Numbered from the stretch's first letter, positions 57,040 to 64,000 are shown. The stretch: DNA of 64,000 bases from Castellaniella sp041677825 (GCF_041677825.1 NZ_JBAYPG010000017.1:5798-69797), one strand, 5' to 3'. The notes: generated by a model not told the origin, from the letters alone. Numbers and translations are program-made.

Positions 57040-58007
57040 CACCTTATCTTGAACTGGTGCGCAGCATTCTCGAACAGGGCGCCTGGCGGGCCAACCGCAC
57101 GGGTGTGCGTACGCTGAGCCTGCCGGGCGCCAGCATGCGGTTCGACCTGCGCCAGGGGTTTCCGGCCGTGACCACCAAACGCCTGGCTTTCAAGGCCGCG
57201 ATGGGCGAACTGGTGGGTTTCTTGCGTGGCGAGGACAATGCCGGGCGGTTTCGTGATCTGGGGTGCGGCGTGTGGGATCAGAACGCCAACGAAAACCAGG
57301 CCTGGCTGGACAGCCCCTGGCGCGACGGGCCGGATGACCTGGGGCCTGTGTACGGTGTGCAATGGCGCCGGTGGCCTGCATACAAAGTGCTGCCAGCGCA
57401 TGATGAAGCCCGCATCCGGGCGGCTCAGGCGCTGGGCTATCGGCATCTGGGCCGGATTCGCGAAGAGGGCGGATCCCGGGTGCTGCTGTACAGGGCAATC
57501 GATCAGTTGCGAGCCTGCCTGGATACGCTCATGCAGGATCCGGGCAGCCGGCGCATGCTATTTCATGGCTGGAATTGCGCACAGATCGAAGAGATGGCCT
57601 TGCCGCCCTGTCACCTTCTGTATCAATTTCTCGCCAATCCGGATACGCGCGAATTGTCATTGTGCCTGTACATCCGCAGCAACGATGTGGGCCTGGGCAC
57701 GCCCTTCAATCTGGCCGAAGGCGCGGCTCTGGTGCATCTGATGGCCCGCCTGAGCGGTTATGAACCGCGCTGGTTCACGTACTTCATCGGCGATGCCCAT
57801 ATTTACGAAACGCATGTCGACATGCTGCGCGAGCAACTGCACCGTGCGCCTTTCGATCCGCCCCGACTGTGCCTGTCCGAGCGGGTCCCCGCATATGCCG
57901 AGACGGGCCGTTACGAGCCCGATTGGCTCGACCGGATCGAACCGGGTGACTTCACGCTGGTGGGTTACCGTCACCATCCACACCTGACTGCGCCCATGGC
58001 GGTCTGA
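57036..58007 (+). CDS. thyA: Thymidylate synthase ThyA
   Basis: A 323-residue enzyme making dTMP from dUMP with methylenetetrahydrofolate. Catalytic Cys192 lies in LPPCHLLYQF, and RSNDVGLGTPFNLAEGA and YIGD-type FIGDAHIYETHVD blocks bind dUMP and folate. It has an insertion of about 50 residues after GPVYGVQWRRW, like the longer ThyA of lactobacilli and some betaproteobacteria. The start is GTG in a GTGA overlap with the lyase gene; no ATG suits the conserved N-terminus TPYLELVRSILEQG. Confidence 0.95.
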   Translation: MTPYLELVRSILEQGAWRANRTGVRTLSLPGASMRFDLRQGFPAVTTKRLAFKAAMGELVGFLRGEDNAGRFRDLGCGVWDQNANENQAWLDSPWRDGPDDLGPVYGVQWRRWPAYKVLPAHDEARIRAAQALGYRHLGRIREEGGSRVLLYRAIDQLRACLDTLMQDPGSRRMLFHGWNCAQIEEMALPPCHLLYQFLANPDTRELSLCLYIRSNDVGLGTPFNLAEGAALVHLMARLSGYEPRWFTYFIGDAHIYETHVDMLREQLHRAPFDPPRLCLSERVPAYAETGRYEPDWLDRIEPGDFTLVGYRHHPHLTAPMAV

Positions 58008-58037
58008 AAGCCGTGCGCCGTGGCCTGGGCGTGCGGA

Positions 58038-58460
58038 TCAGGCGTCGATGATTTCGACCGAATGGCTGATCTCGGCCGTTTTTTCCAGCATCGCGATCGC
58101 CGAGCAGTACTTTTCGTGCGACAACTGGACTGCCCGCTCGACTGCGGGCCTGGGCAAGGCATGCCCGGTCAGCTGGAAGGCATAATGAATCTGGGTGAAC
58201 ACCTTGGGGTCATGTTCGGCGCGCTCGGCCGTGAGGGTGACCCTGCAGCCGGTGAGCCTGTGCCGGCCGCGCTTGAGAATCAGCACGACGTCATAGGCCG
58301 CACAGCCCCCGGCACCTGAAAGCAGGGTCTCCATGGGGCGCGGGGCCAGATTCTGGCCACCGCCGTCGGGCGCGCCATCCATGGCCAGCACATGGCCGCT
58401 GCCGGTGCGCGAGACGAACAGCATGCCATCAGGGCCTTGCCAATCGAGTGTGCATTGCAT
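58038..58460 (-). CDS. OsmC/YhfA-type protein
   Basis: A small OsmC-family protein of 140 residues. ETLLSGAGGCAAYDVVLIL carries the conserved cysteine of the family and SHEKYCSAIAML the second, so it may be a thiol-dependent peroxidase, although YhfA relatives have no proven role. It is convergent with thyA, 30 bases apart, and divergent from the oxidase operon. Confidence 0.87.
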   Translation of the reverse strand: MQCTLDWQGPDGMLFVSRTGSGHVLAMDGAPDGGGQNLAPRPMETLLSGAGGCAAYDVVLILKRGRHRLTGCRVTLTAERAEHDPKVFTQIHYAFQLTGHALPRPAVERAVQLSHEKYCSAIAMLEKTAEISHSVEIIDA

Positions 58461-58513
58461 GAAATACCCCTATCACGTTCATGGAAATAAATCACGCAAT
58501 TTCTGCTGCGGAT

Positions 58514-58542
58514 TTATCATGGATCAAATCTGACGCTACAAT
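58514..58542 (+). promoter_or_regulatory. Candidate promoter with FNR-like half-site before the oxidase operon
   Basis: A -35 box TTATCA (58514-58519) and a -10 box TACAAT (58537-58542) are 17 bases apart. The spacer holds GATCAAA, a perfect right half of an FNR/ANR box, while the left half ATTTATC lacks one G of ATTTGATC. The site would overlap the promoter core, so its effect, if any, is unclear. Confidence 0.4.
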
Positions 58543-58548
58543 ATTGCG

Positions 58549-60279
58549 TTGCCAAAGCCCGTGAAGCGCCGCTTTCGCACGCTTTCAGAAACCATCGGAA
58601 ATGCCGTGGATACCATCACCGTATTGCTCCTGACATTCATTCTATCCGTCACTGGTCTGGGTGTGTTCATCTGGTCACTCAGACGCAATCTTTTCGACGA
58701 CAACCCAGAGGCGGCCAAAGTCATTTTCTCGACGGGCGAGATCGGCCACGTCGAAGACCCCTCCGCCACCCCGGAGCAGCTCGAGGGCCTGCAAAGAACG
58801 GTCACCGAGGGCGGTACGGTCCATATCGACGACAGCAAGGCGGCCCAACTGCATGAAGAACTGGCAGAACGGATGGTGTCCGATCAGTCCACGGCGCGGG
58901 TCACCTTCGTCTTTCTCTGTTTTGCCATCATCTGGCTGGTGCTGGCGTCCACGTTCGGGCTGATCAGTTCCATCAAGCTGCACAACCCGGAATTTCTCAC
59001 CGACTATGCGTGGCTCACCTTCGGTCGCACACGCACCCTGCACCTGAACATGGTGGCTTATGGATGGTGCCCGATGGCAGCCTTTGGCGTGGCCATCTGG
59101 GTCCTGCCGCGGCTGCTCAAGACCCGCCTGTACGGGGGCGGCTTCGCGCTGCTGGGCTGCGCGTTCTGGAACGTGGGCCTGACGGCCGGCCTGATCAGCA
59201 TTGCCATGGGCATCAACGATGGCCTCGAATGGCTCGAGGTACCCTGGCAACTCAGCATCCTGATCGTCATCGGTGGCGCCCTGATCGCGTTTCCGCTGGT
59301 CTTCACGCTGCGCAACCGCAAGGTCGATCACCTGTACGTGTCCGTGTGGTACATGGGGGCCGCGCTGTTCTGGTTTCCCGTGCTGTACCTGGTCGGCAAG
59401 GTGCCAGGTGTGCACTTCGGGGTCGAGCAGGCGGCGATGAACTGGTGGTTCGGGCACAACGTGCTGGGCCTGTACTACACCCCCATTGCCCTGGCCTCGG
59501 TGTATTACTTCCTGCCCAAGATCATCGGGCGCCCCATTCAGTCGTACAACCTGTCCCTGATCGGGTTCTGGGCGCTGGCCTTTTTCTACGGACAGGTCGG
59601 CGGGCACCATCTGGTGGGGGGGCCGGTGCCGCACTGGCTCATCACCCTGTCCATCGTGCAGTCGATGATGATGATCATCCCGGTGCTGGCCTTCTCGGTC
59701 AACCAGCATCTCACCATGCGCGGCAATTTCAGGACCATGGTGTATTCGCCTACCCTGCGCTTCATCGTCATCGGGGCGATGATGTACACCCTGAGCTCAT
59801 TCCAGGGTTCATTCGAGGCCTTGCGCAGCGTCAGCACCGTGGCGCACTTCACCCACTTCACGGTGGCGCACGCGCACCTGGGGCTGTATGCCTTCTTCAG
59901 CATCGTCATGTTCGGTGCCATCTATTTCGTGATGCCCCGTGTCATGTCCTGGGAATGGCCCTATCCCAAACTGATCAGCCTGCACTTCTGGCTGGTCACC
60001 CTGGGCATCGGGGTGTATTTCGTCACCCTGTCCATCGGCGGCTGGCTGCAGGGTCTGGCCATGCTGGATGCGACGAGGCCTTTCATGGACTCGGTGCGCG
60101 TCACCATGCCCTGGCTCGAGGGCCGCTCCATCGGCGGCACCATGATGACCCTGGGCCATCTCGTCTTTGCCCTGCATTTCGTGCTCATGGCCCTGCGCCA
60201 TGGGGCCCGGCGTGTGGGTCCCGCCTTGTTGCGTGAACGCAAGTATCAGCCTGAGAGTCAGGCCGTTGCAGGTGCCTGA
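58549..60279 (+). CDS. ccoN: C-type heme-copper oxidase subunit I (CcoN-like) with N-terminal extension
   Basis: The catalytic subunit of a cbb3-type oxygen reductase, 576 residues. Ligands are conserved: low-spin heme His165 (RTLHLNMVAYGW) and His443, CuB His303 (GHN) and His353/354 (GGHHL), high-spin heme His441, and the cross-linked Tyr347 six residues before the His pair, so it is an oxidase rather than a NO reductase. Unlike standard CcoN, about 110 extra N-terminal residues form a membrane segment (24-45) and an acidic periplasmic stretch before the usual first helices. Start codon is TTG 58549 or GTG 58561; neither has a Shine-Dalgarno, and a stop lies at 58531. Confidence 0.9.
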   Translation: MPKPVKRRFRTLSETIGNAVDTITVLLLTFILSVTGLGVFIWSLRRNLFDDNPEAAKVIFSTGEIGHVEDPSATPEQLEGLQRTVTEGGTVHIDDSKAAQLHEELAERMVSDQSTARVTFVFLCFAIIWLVLASTFGLISSIKLHNPEFLTDYAWLTFGRTRTLHLNMVAYGWCPMAAFGVAIWVLPRLLKTRLYGGGFALLGCAFWNVGLTAGLISIAMGINDGLEWLEVPWQLSILIVIGGALIAFPLVFTLRNRKVDHLYVSVWYMGAALFWFPVLYLVGKVPGVHFGVEQAAMNWWFGHNVLGLYYTPIALASVYYFLPKIIGRPIQSYNLSLIGFWALAFFYGQVGGHHLVGGPVPHWLITLSIVQSMMMIIPVLAFSVNQHLTMRGNFRTMVYSPTLRFIVIGAMMYTLSSFQGSFEALRSVSTVAHFTHFTVAHAHLGLYAFFSIVMFGAIYFVMPRVMSWEWPYPKLISLHFWLVTLGIGVYFVTLSIGGWLQGLAMLDATRPFMDSVRVTMPWLEGRSIGGTMMTLGHLVFALHFVLMALRHGARRVGPALLRERKYQPESQAVAGA

Positions 60280-60281
60280 TC

Positions 60282-60914
60282 ATGGATAGCGAATACAAAC
60301 TTCTCAGTGGCGCGATGGTGACCCTCGCGCTGGCCACCGCCACCCTGGTGGTGCTGCCTTATCTGCAGCTGGACGACATGCAGCCGTCGCCGGGGCTCAA
60401 ACCCTATACCGAGCAGCAGCTGCGCGGTCGGCAGGTCTACATCGAAATGGGCTGTGTGTACTGCCATTCGCAGCAGCCGCGCAGCCAGTCGCAGGCGCCT
60501 GATTTCCAGCGCGGCTGGGGCCGGGCGCCGGTGGCCACCGATTATTACTATGATCGGCCCCACCTGCTCGGTACCATGCGTACGGGGCCGGACCTGTTCA
60601 ATATCGGGGCGCGCCAGCCCAGTGTGGACTGGAATCTGGGCCATCTGTACCAGCCGCGTGCCTACGTGCCCGGCAGCAACATGCCCGCATTCCCGTTCCT
60701 CTTCGAGCTCAAGGACCAGGCGGGCGCCGATGACAAGGTCATCAATCTGCCACCCGAGTTCGCGCCGCAGGGCAAGGTGGTCGTCGCCAGCCAGAAGGCG
60801 CTGGATCTGGTCGACTACCTGGTCGGCCTGGATCACACGTACCCGATCAACCCGGGCGTCGAATTGCCCGAATTGCCTGACGCGGCTGCCGGCAGCCAAG
60901 GAGCCTCGAAATGA
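60282..60914 (+). CDS. ccoO: Cytochrome c oxidase subunit II, CcoO-type monoheme
   Basis: A membrane-anchored cytochrome c of 210 residues. One N-terminal helix (about 9-27) is followed by the heme site CVYCH in GCVYCHSQQPRSQSQAPDF, a CcoO signature, and SNMPAFPFLF with the axial methionine. It accepts electrons from the next cytochrome and passes them to subunit I. It starts two bases after ccoN and overlaps the next gene by ATGA. Confidence 0.94.
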   Translation: MDSEYKLLSGAMVTLALATATLVVLPYLQLDDMQPSPGLKPYTEQQLRGRQVYIEMGCVYCHSQQPRSQSQAPDFQRGWGRAPVATDYYYDRPHLLGTMRTGPDLFNIGARQPSVDWNLGHLYQPRAYVPGSNMPAFPFLFELKDQAGADDKVINLPPEFAPQGKVVVASQKALDLVDYLVGLDHTYPINPGVELPELPDAAAGSQGASK

Positions 60915-61492
60915 GCGATTCGAAATTCGCCCAGCAGAAGCGGGAAAATCCCGAACCTTACGAAGGCAGCCGGCCCATTCCCATCATTGTGCTGACCATC
61001 ATCGGCCTGTTGCTGGTCTGGGCCGTGTATCACCTGTATGTCTCGTACAAGCCCATGCCGGCCTGGGTGGGCGACAACCGCGTCGAGGCGGACTTTGCCG
61101 TACCGGCGTCGGTCGATGGCGGGCAGGTCTATGCCGCCAACTGTGTCGCCTGCCACCAGGCCACCGGGGCGGGCGTGCCCGGGGTCTTCCCGCCGCTGTC
61201 CAAGTCCGAGTGGGTGGATGCCGATGATGCCGGCATCATGATCCGTATCGTGCTGCATGGCATCCATGGCCCGATCACGGTCGAGGGCCACGAGTACAAT
61301 GGCGAAATGCCGAGTTTCGCCAAATTCTCCGATGCCGAGGTCGCTGCGGTGGTCAATCACGTACGCACCAGTTTCGGCAATGCAGCGTCCGAAACCGATG
61401 CAGCCTACGTGGCCCAGGTTCGCGAAGACACCAAGGGCCAGACCGAACCCTGGAAGGGTGATGAAGACTTGCGGCCACTGCTCGGGCAGTAA
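60911..61492 (+). CDS. Membrane-anchored monoheme cytochrome c (half-length CcoP analogue)
   Basis: A 193-residue protein with a membrane helix (about 23-45) and one class I cytochrome c domain: heme site CVACH in NCVACHQATGAGVPG and GEMPSFAKFSDAEV with the axial methionine. It occupies the position of CcoP but has one heme where CcoP has two, and the N-terminal CcoQ-like gene is also absent. It would collect electrons from a soluble cytochrome or bc1. The ATG overlaps ccoO by four bases. Confidence 0.9.
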   Translation: MSDSKFAQQKRENPEPYEGSRPIPIIVLTIIGLLLVWAVYHLYVSYKPMPAWVGDNRVEADFAVPASVDGGQVYAANCVACHQATGAGVPGVFPPLSKSEWVDADDAGIMIRIVLHGIHGPITVEGHEYNGEMPSFAKFSDAEVAAVVNHVRTSFGNAASETDAAYVAQVREDTKGQTEPWKGDEDLRPLLGQ

Positions 61493-61567
61493 GCCCAGGC
61501 GCGATATTCCCGGTGCGGCGCGCCAGCCTGTCCGCCTGCTGGCCGGCGCTGATATGGCGGCGCTGAT

Positions 61568-62203
61568 GTGATCCTGCGCTGGGTTCTGGCCCTGGTGCTG
61601 GCCATGGCGGCCGGCATTGGGGTGCTGTGGTCCCTGACCGACGGGTTTTCAGCCTTGACGGCGGAAGCCGCCCGTCGGCAGTCGGTCGCCCGGCAACCCC
61701 GGGCCATCCCCGATGTACGGGTGCTGGACGCTTCGGGCCGGATCCAGTCGCTGGACGCGAACCTGCACGACGATGGCCGGGTGGCGATCGTCAATTTCTT
61801 CTATACGCGTTGCGTTTCGCTGTGCCTGGCGCAGGGGTCGCTCACCGGGCAAATGCAGCAGGTCATCGAAGCCGAGGGCTTGCAGGACAAGGTCCGGCTG
61901 CTCAGCGTCAGTTTCGATCCGCGCGACAAGGCCGATGATCTGGCGCGGTATGCCACACGCATGCATGCCCAGGGCGACGTCTGGCAGTTCATGTCCTTCG
62001 ACGATCCCCGGCAGATGCAGGCGGCCCTGGATCTGTTCGGCATCACGGTCATTCCGGCCCCTCTGGGCGAATTCGAGCACAATGCGGCCTTCCATGTCGT
62101 GACCCCGGATGGCCGTCTGGCGCGCATCTTCGATCTGGATGCGCCGGGGCTGGCCTTGCAGGCCGCCCAGGACCTGGCAGGCACGGCCGGGGCGGGTTCA
62201 TGA
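61568..62203 (+). CDS. SCO1/SenC-type copper chaperone
   Basis: A membrane-anchored thioredoxin-fold protein of 211 residues for copper delivery to an oxidase. After an N-terminal helix (about 3-24) comes the CxxxC copper site in FFYTRCVSLCLAQG; a histidine in EFEHNAAFHV near the C-terminus is the likely third ligand. LLSVSFDPRDKADD is typical. It starts at GTG 61568, 75 bases after the cytochrome gene, and overlaps the next gene by ATGA. It probably serves the CuB site of the adjacent oxidase. Confidence 0.9.
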   Translation: MILRWVLALVLAMAAGIGVLWSLTDGFSALTAEAARRQSVARQPRAIPDVRVLDASGRIQSLDANLHDDGRVAIVNFFYTRCVSLCLAQGSLTGQMQQVIEAEGLQDKVRLLSVSFDPRDKADDLARYATRMHAQGDVWQFMSFDDPRQMQAALDLFGITVIPAPLGEFEHNAAFHVVTPDGRLARIFDLDAPGLALQAAQDLAGTAGAGS

Positions 62204-62814
62204 CCGGGCGCTGGCCAGTCAGGCCATGGCCTGCATGGGCCTGGGCGGTGCTGGCCGTACTGTGCGTGGCGTTGGCCGTGGGCCTGCGCACGCTGCTGAC
62301 GGCGCGCATGAGCCTGCACATGCTGGTGCAAATTCCGTTGCTGGTGCTGGTCGGGGTGTTTGCCCAGCAAGCCTGGCATGCCGTGCGCGCGGGCCGGCCG
62401 CAGCGAGACACGCACGGGGCTGGATGGTCGATCAATGAATATGGCTTGCCCGGCCTGTTGCTGGTCAGCCTGGTGGCCGCCGGCTGGATGATCCCCAAGG
62501 CCCTGGATGATGCCTTGCTGGGGGGCGCGGTGACCTGGTTCAAGTATCTCGGCCTGCCAGTCTGCGGCTGGGTCCTGCAGGCCTCGGTGCGGCGCGCCAA
62601 CATCATCATCAAGGTGTTCTTTCTGGGCAATTTCTGCTGGATGAGCGCCATTGTGGGTATGGTCTATCTGGACCAGCCCGTGCGTTTGTGCAATGCTTAT
62701 CTGCAGGATGATCAGGAATGGTCGGGTCGGGGCCTGATCGCGCTGGCCATTGCCTGGCCCCTGGCCTGGCTGCTGACCGAGATCCGCCCCATATGGCGCT
62801 TCCTGCATCGTTGA
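62200..62814 (+). CDS. Unrecognised polytopic membrane protein of the oxidase operon
   Basis: A 204-residue protein with six probable membrane segments (about 13-32, 38-58, 80-98, 104-124, 129-150, 172-190). I do not recognise the family. RMSLHMLVQIPLL vaguely recalls the histidine-containing helices of caa3-type CtaG assembly factors, but that is weak. Translational overlap with the SCO gene and placement behind ccoN-ccoO-cytochrome suggest a role in assembly or copper insertion for this oxidase. Coding support is good: GC-rich third positions, ATGA coupling and no overlap conflict. Confidence 0.78.
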   Translation: MTGRWPVRPWPAWAWAVLAVLCVALAVGLRTLLTARMSLHMLVQIPLLVLVGVFAQQAWHAVRAGRPQRDTHGAGWSINEYGLPGLLLVSLVAAGWMIPKALDDALLGGAVTWFKYLGLPVCGWVLQASVRRANIIIKVFFLGNFCWMSAIVGMVYLDQPVRLCNAYLQDDQEWSGRGLIALAIAWPLAWLLTEIRPIWRFLHR

Positions 62815-62856
62815 TGGCCTTGCGCCCTCGTTGATGATTTCTTGTGAGACTGACTG

Positions 62857-63570
62857 ATGACTGCCGACACGATTCCGGGTGCCACCGCACCGACCCTGCT
62901 GCCTTCGCCCGCTGCCAGGCCGGCCTGGAGCCGACGGCGCAGCACGGCCGACCAGTTGCTGGCCGAGGTCGGGCGCGCGCTGCAGGTGCTGGATGGCACC
63001 ATCCCGCATGCCCGGCCCAACCCTGCGGGCGCGCCGGCTGCCGATGATCCTGTGCTGTCGGCCGCCGAGGCGCGTCATGCGGCCGGGCTCATGCGCGTCA
63101 ACCACGTGGGTGAAATCTGCGCCCAGGCGCTGTATCGTGCCCAGGCCATGTTGTGCCACGATGCGCGTGTGCGTGGCGTGCTGCTCGAGGCGGCCGAAGA
63201 AGAGGTCGATCACCTGGCCTGGTGCCGCGAACGGCTCGATGAACTCGACAGCCGTCCGAGTGTGTTCAACCCTCTGTGGTATCTGGGGTCATTCGGGCTG
63301 GGGCTGTTGGCCAGCCGGGCGGGCATCCCCTACAACCTGGGCTTCATGGCCGAAACCGAGCGGCAGGTCGAAGAACACCTCGATGGCCATCTGGCCTCCC
63401 TGCCCAAGGATGACGCCCGTTCACGGCGTATCGTAACGCAGATGCGCAATGATGAAATCGGTCACCGCAATACGGCAGAGCACCATGGCGGGGTGCCGCT
63501 GCCGGCGCCGGTGCGTGGGGCCATGCGCCTCATGTCGCGGGTCATGACCACCACGGCCTACCGCCTGTAA
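62857..63570 (+). CDS. coq7: Demethoxyubiquinone hydroxylase Coq7-type
   Basis: A diiron hydroxylase of 237 residues in ubiquinone synthesis, acting at the membrane. The ferritin-like ligand motifs are visible as MRVNHVGEICAQALY, AAEEEVDHLAWC, AETERQVEEHLDGHL and MRNDEIGHRNTAEHHG. The first 50 residues are Pro/Ala/Arg-rich and variable. It starts 42 bases after the oxidase operon and may be read through from it. This enzyme is oxygen-dependent, consistent with a respiratory setting. Confidence 0.94.
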   Translation: MTADTIPGATAPTLLPSPAARPAWSRRRSTADQLLAEVGRALQVLDGTIPHARPNPAGAPAADDPVLSAAEARHAAGLMRVNHVGEICAQALYRAQAMLCHDARVRGVLLEAAEEEVDHLAWCRERLDELDSRPSVFNPLWYLGSFGLGLLASRAGIPYNLGFMAETERQVEEHLDGHLASLPKDDARSRRIVTQMRNDEIGHRNTAEHHGGVPLPAPVRGAMRLMSRVMTTTAYRL

Positions 63571-63738
63571 GGCGGTCGCTCGCAAGCCCAGGATCCGGGT
63601 CTGGCGGTGTCGAAGCTCAAAGGGGGCCGGGCCTGCCAGGCGTGAGCGGTGTGCAGGAATGCAACATCATCATGGCCGATTCCTATTGACAACAAATAAT
63701 TCTTGCAATGCAGCAAAAAATTCATCTATAATGGATTC
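63571..63738. other. Intergenic region after coq7
   Basis: The 168 bases hold no gene I can support. The right half is AT-rich compared with the rest of the window and carries the promoter at 63703-63732. A TTGACA at 63686 has no matching -10 box. Confidence 0.5.
63703..63732 (+). promoter_or_regulatory. Sigma-70 promoter of a candidate small RNA
   Basis: A -35 box TTGCAA (63703-63708) and a perfect -10 box TATAAT (63727-63732) are 18 bases apart in an AT-rich island. Transcription would start near 63739. No plausible coding sequence follows before the terminator at 63854. Confidence 0.7.
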
Positions 63739-63886
63739 ATTGGATGTCGAAGCGGGCTTTCAGGGGTTTCCCCAGGCACGCAGGCTCGGGCCCAGGCCCT
63801 TGCAGCCCGACATGCCCCGGTTGTCTCCTCCACCCTCCTCCTTTGGTGGATTTGGCCCAGGATCTTCAGATCCTGGGCCTTTTTTT
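63739..63886 (+). ncRNA. Candidate small RNA with CUCCUCC loop
   Basis: About 148 bases lie between a good promoter and a perfect terminator. Three structures are visible: a long interrupted stem ATGTC(5-base bulge)GGGCT (63744-63758) pairing with AGCCCGACAT (63804-63813); a hairpin TCCACC/GGTGGA (63829-63850) whose ten-base loop is CTCCTCCTTT; and the terminator. The loop is complementary to Shine-Dalgarno sequences, a design seen in several proteobacterial regulatory RNAs. I do not recognise the family. A short ORF from 63744 runs through terminator and intron and is not credible. Confidence 0.6.
63854..63886 (+). terminator. Perfect intrinsic terminator
   Basis: GGCCCAGGATCT (63854-63865), a two-base loop and AGATCCTGGGCC (63868-63879) form a perfect 12-pair stem followed by seven T. 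It ends the candidate small RNA and is directly abutted by the group IIC intron. Confidence 0.93.
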
Positions 63887-64000
63887 GTGCGCCCAGCATG
63901 GGCGCACTCCTGTGGGTGCAAGTCCCGCCATAAGTTGGTCACAGCGAATGAAGTGAAGCGCAACTGCGCCAGGGCGACCGAGCGTGGGAAGGAAGCGTGG
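63887..64000 (+). mobile_element. Group IIC intron, 5' end (truncated by window edge)
   Basis: The sequence right after the terminator T-tract starts GTGCGCCCAGCATGGGCGCA and continues with GGGTGCAAGTCCCG and, later, GGGAAGGAAGCG. This follows domain I of the Oceanobacillus iheyensis group IIC intron, which starts GTGTGCCCGGCATGGGTGCA and shares GGGTG..AGTCCCG and GAAGGAAGCG. It fits the GUGYG start of group II introns. Group IIC elements characteristically insert just downstream of intrinsic terminator hairpins, as here. The reverse transcriptase gene and the 3' end must lie beyond the window. Confidence 0.9.

Noticed and set aside
58549..60279. Subunit I as a nitric oxide reductase
   Set aside because: The cross-linked Tyr position (Tyr347) and all CuB histidines of oxygen reductases are conserved, and CcoO follows.
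63686..63691. TTGACA as a -35 box
   Set aside because: No -10 hexamer lies 16-18 bases downstream; TTGCAA at 63703 pairs correctly with TATAAT.
63744..63956. Small ORF of 70 codons after the promoter at 63703
   Set aside because: It reads through the terminator hairpin and into the group II intron, has no Shine-Dalgarno and no recognisable sequence.

Overview
The window is a GC-rich, gene-dense chromosomal segment from a betaproteobacterium, most likely of the family Alcaligenaceae (Bordetella/Castellaniella/Pusillimonas relatives). The main pointers are one reading frame fusing MurE and MurF, which I know from Bordetella and its relatives, the gene order of the division cluster, and the AmgK/MurU recycling pair divergent from lptD-surA-rsmA. 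Genus-level assignment is not possible from this sequence alone.

Region 1 (1-17186) is the division and cell wall (dcw) cluster on the plus strand: the 3' end of rsmH, then ftsL, ftsI, murE-murF, mraY, murD, ftsW, murG, murC, ddlB, ftsQ, ftsA, ftsZ and, after a 207-bp gap, lpxC. Almost every junction from rsmH to ftsA overlaps, mostly as ATGA or GTGA, so translational coupling is expected. Region 2 (17206-23568) holds dciA (minus), an M23 murein peptidase and secA (plus), then mgtE and an acyl-CoA thioesterase (minus). Region 3 (23697-31296) has a tRNA-Lys with its own promoter and terminator, a metallophosphoesterase, a GH31-like protein that seems to have lost its acid/base residue, mnmC, an M20 amidohydrolase and a coiled-coil membrane protein of unknown function.

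Region 4 (31349-38043) is an envelope block: murU and amgK (minus) divergent from lptD, surA and rsmA (plus). Region 5 (38131-50337) is metabolic: a MaoC-like hydratase, a crotonase, and a long minus-strand run of class III aminotransferase, polyamine-type ABC ATPase, binding protein, permease, enoyl-CoA hydratase and CoA-transferase. The second permease lies beyond an oppositely oriented acyl-CoA ligase. Together these look like an uptake and CoA-dependent catabolic module for an unknown amine or betaine. Region 6 (50473-55239) is gloA, plsC, gmhB, glyS and glyQ, all minus. Region 7 (55377-58460) has a crotonase, a CitE-like lyase translationally coupled to thyA, and an OsmC protein.

Region 8 (58549-63570) encodes an unusual C-type (cbb3-like) oxygen reductase: a subunit I with an extra N-terminal membrane segment, CcoO, a monoheme cytochrome in the place of diheme CcoP, a SCO copper chaperone and an unrecognised membrane protein, followed by coq7. 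The right edge (63703-64000) holds a promoter and terminator framing a candidate small RNA with a CUCCUCC hairpin loop. Immediately after the terminator T-tract starts the 5' end of a group IIC intron, which continues beyond the window.
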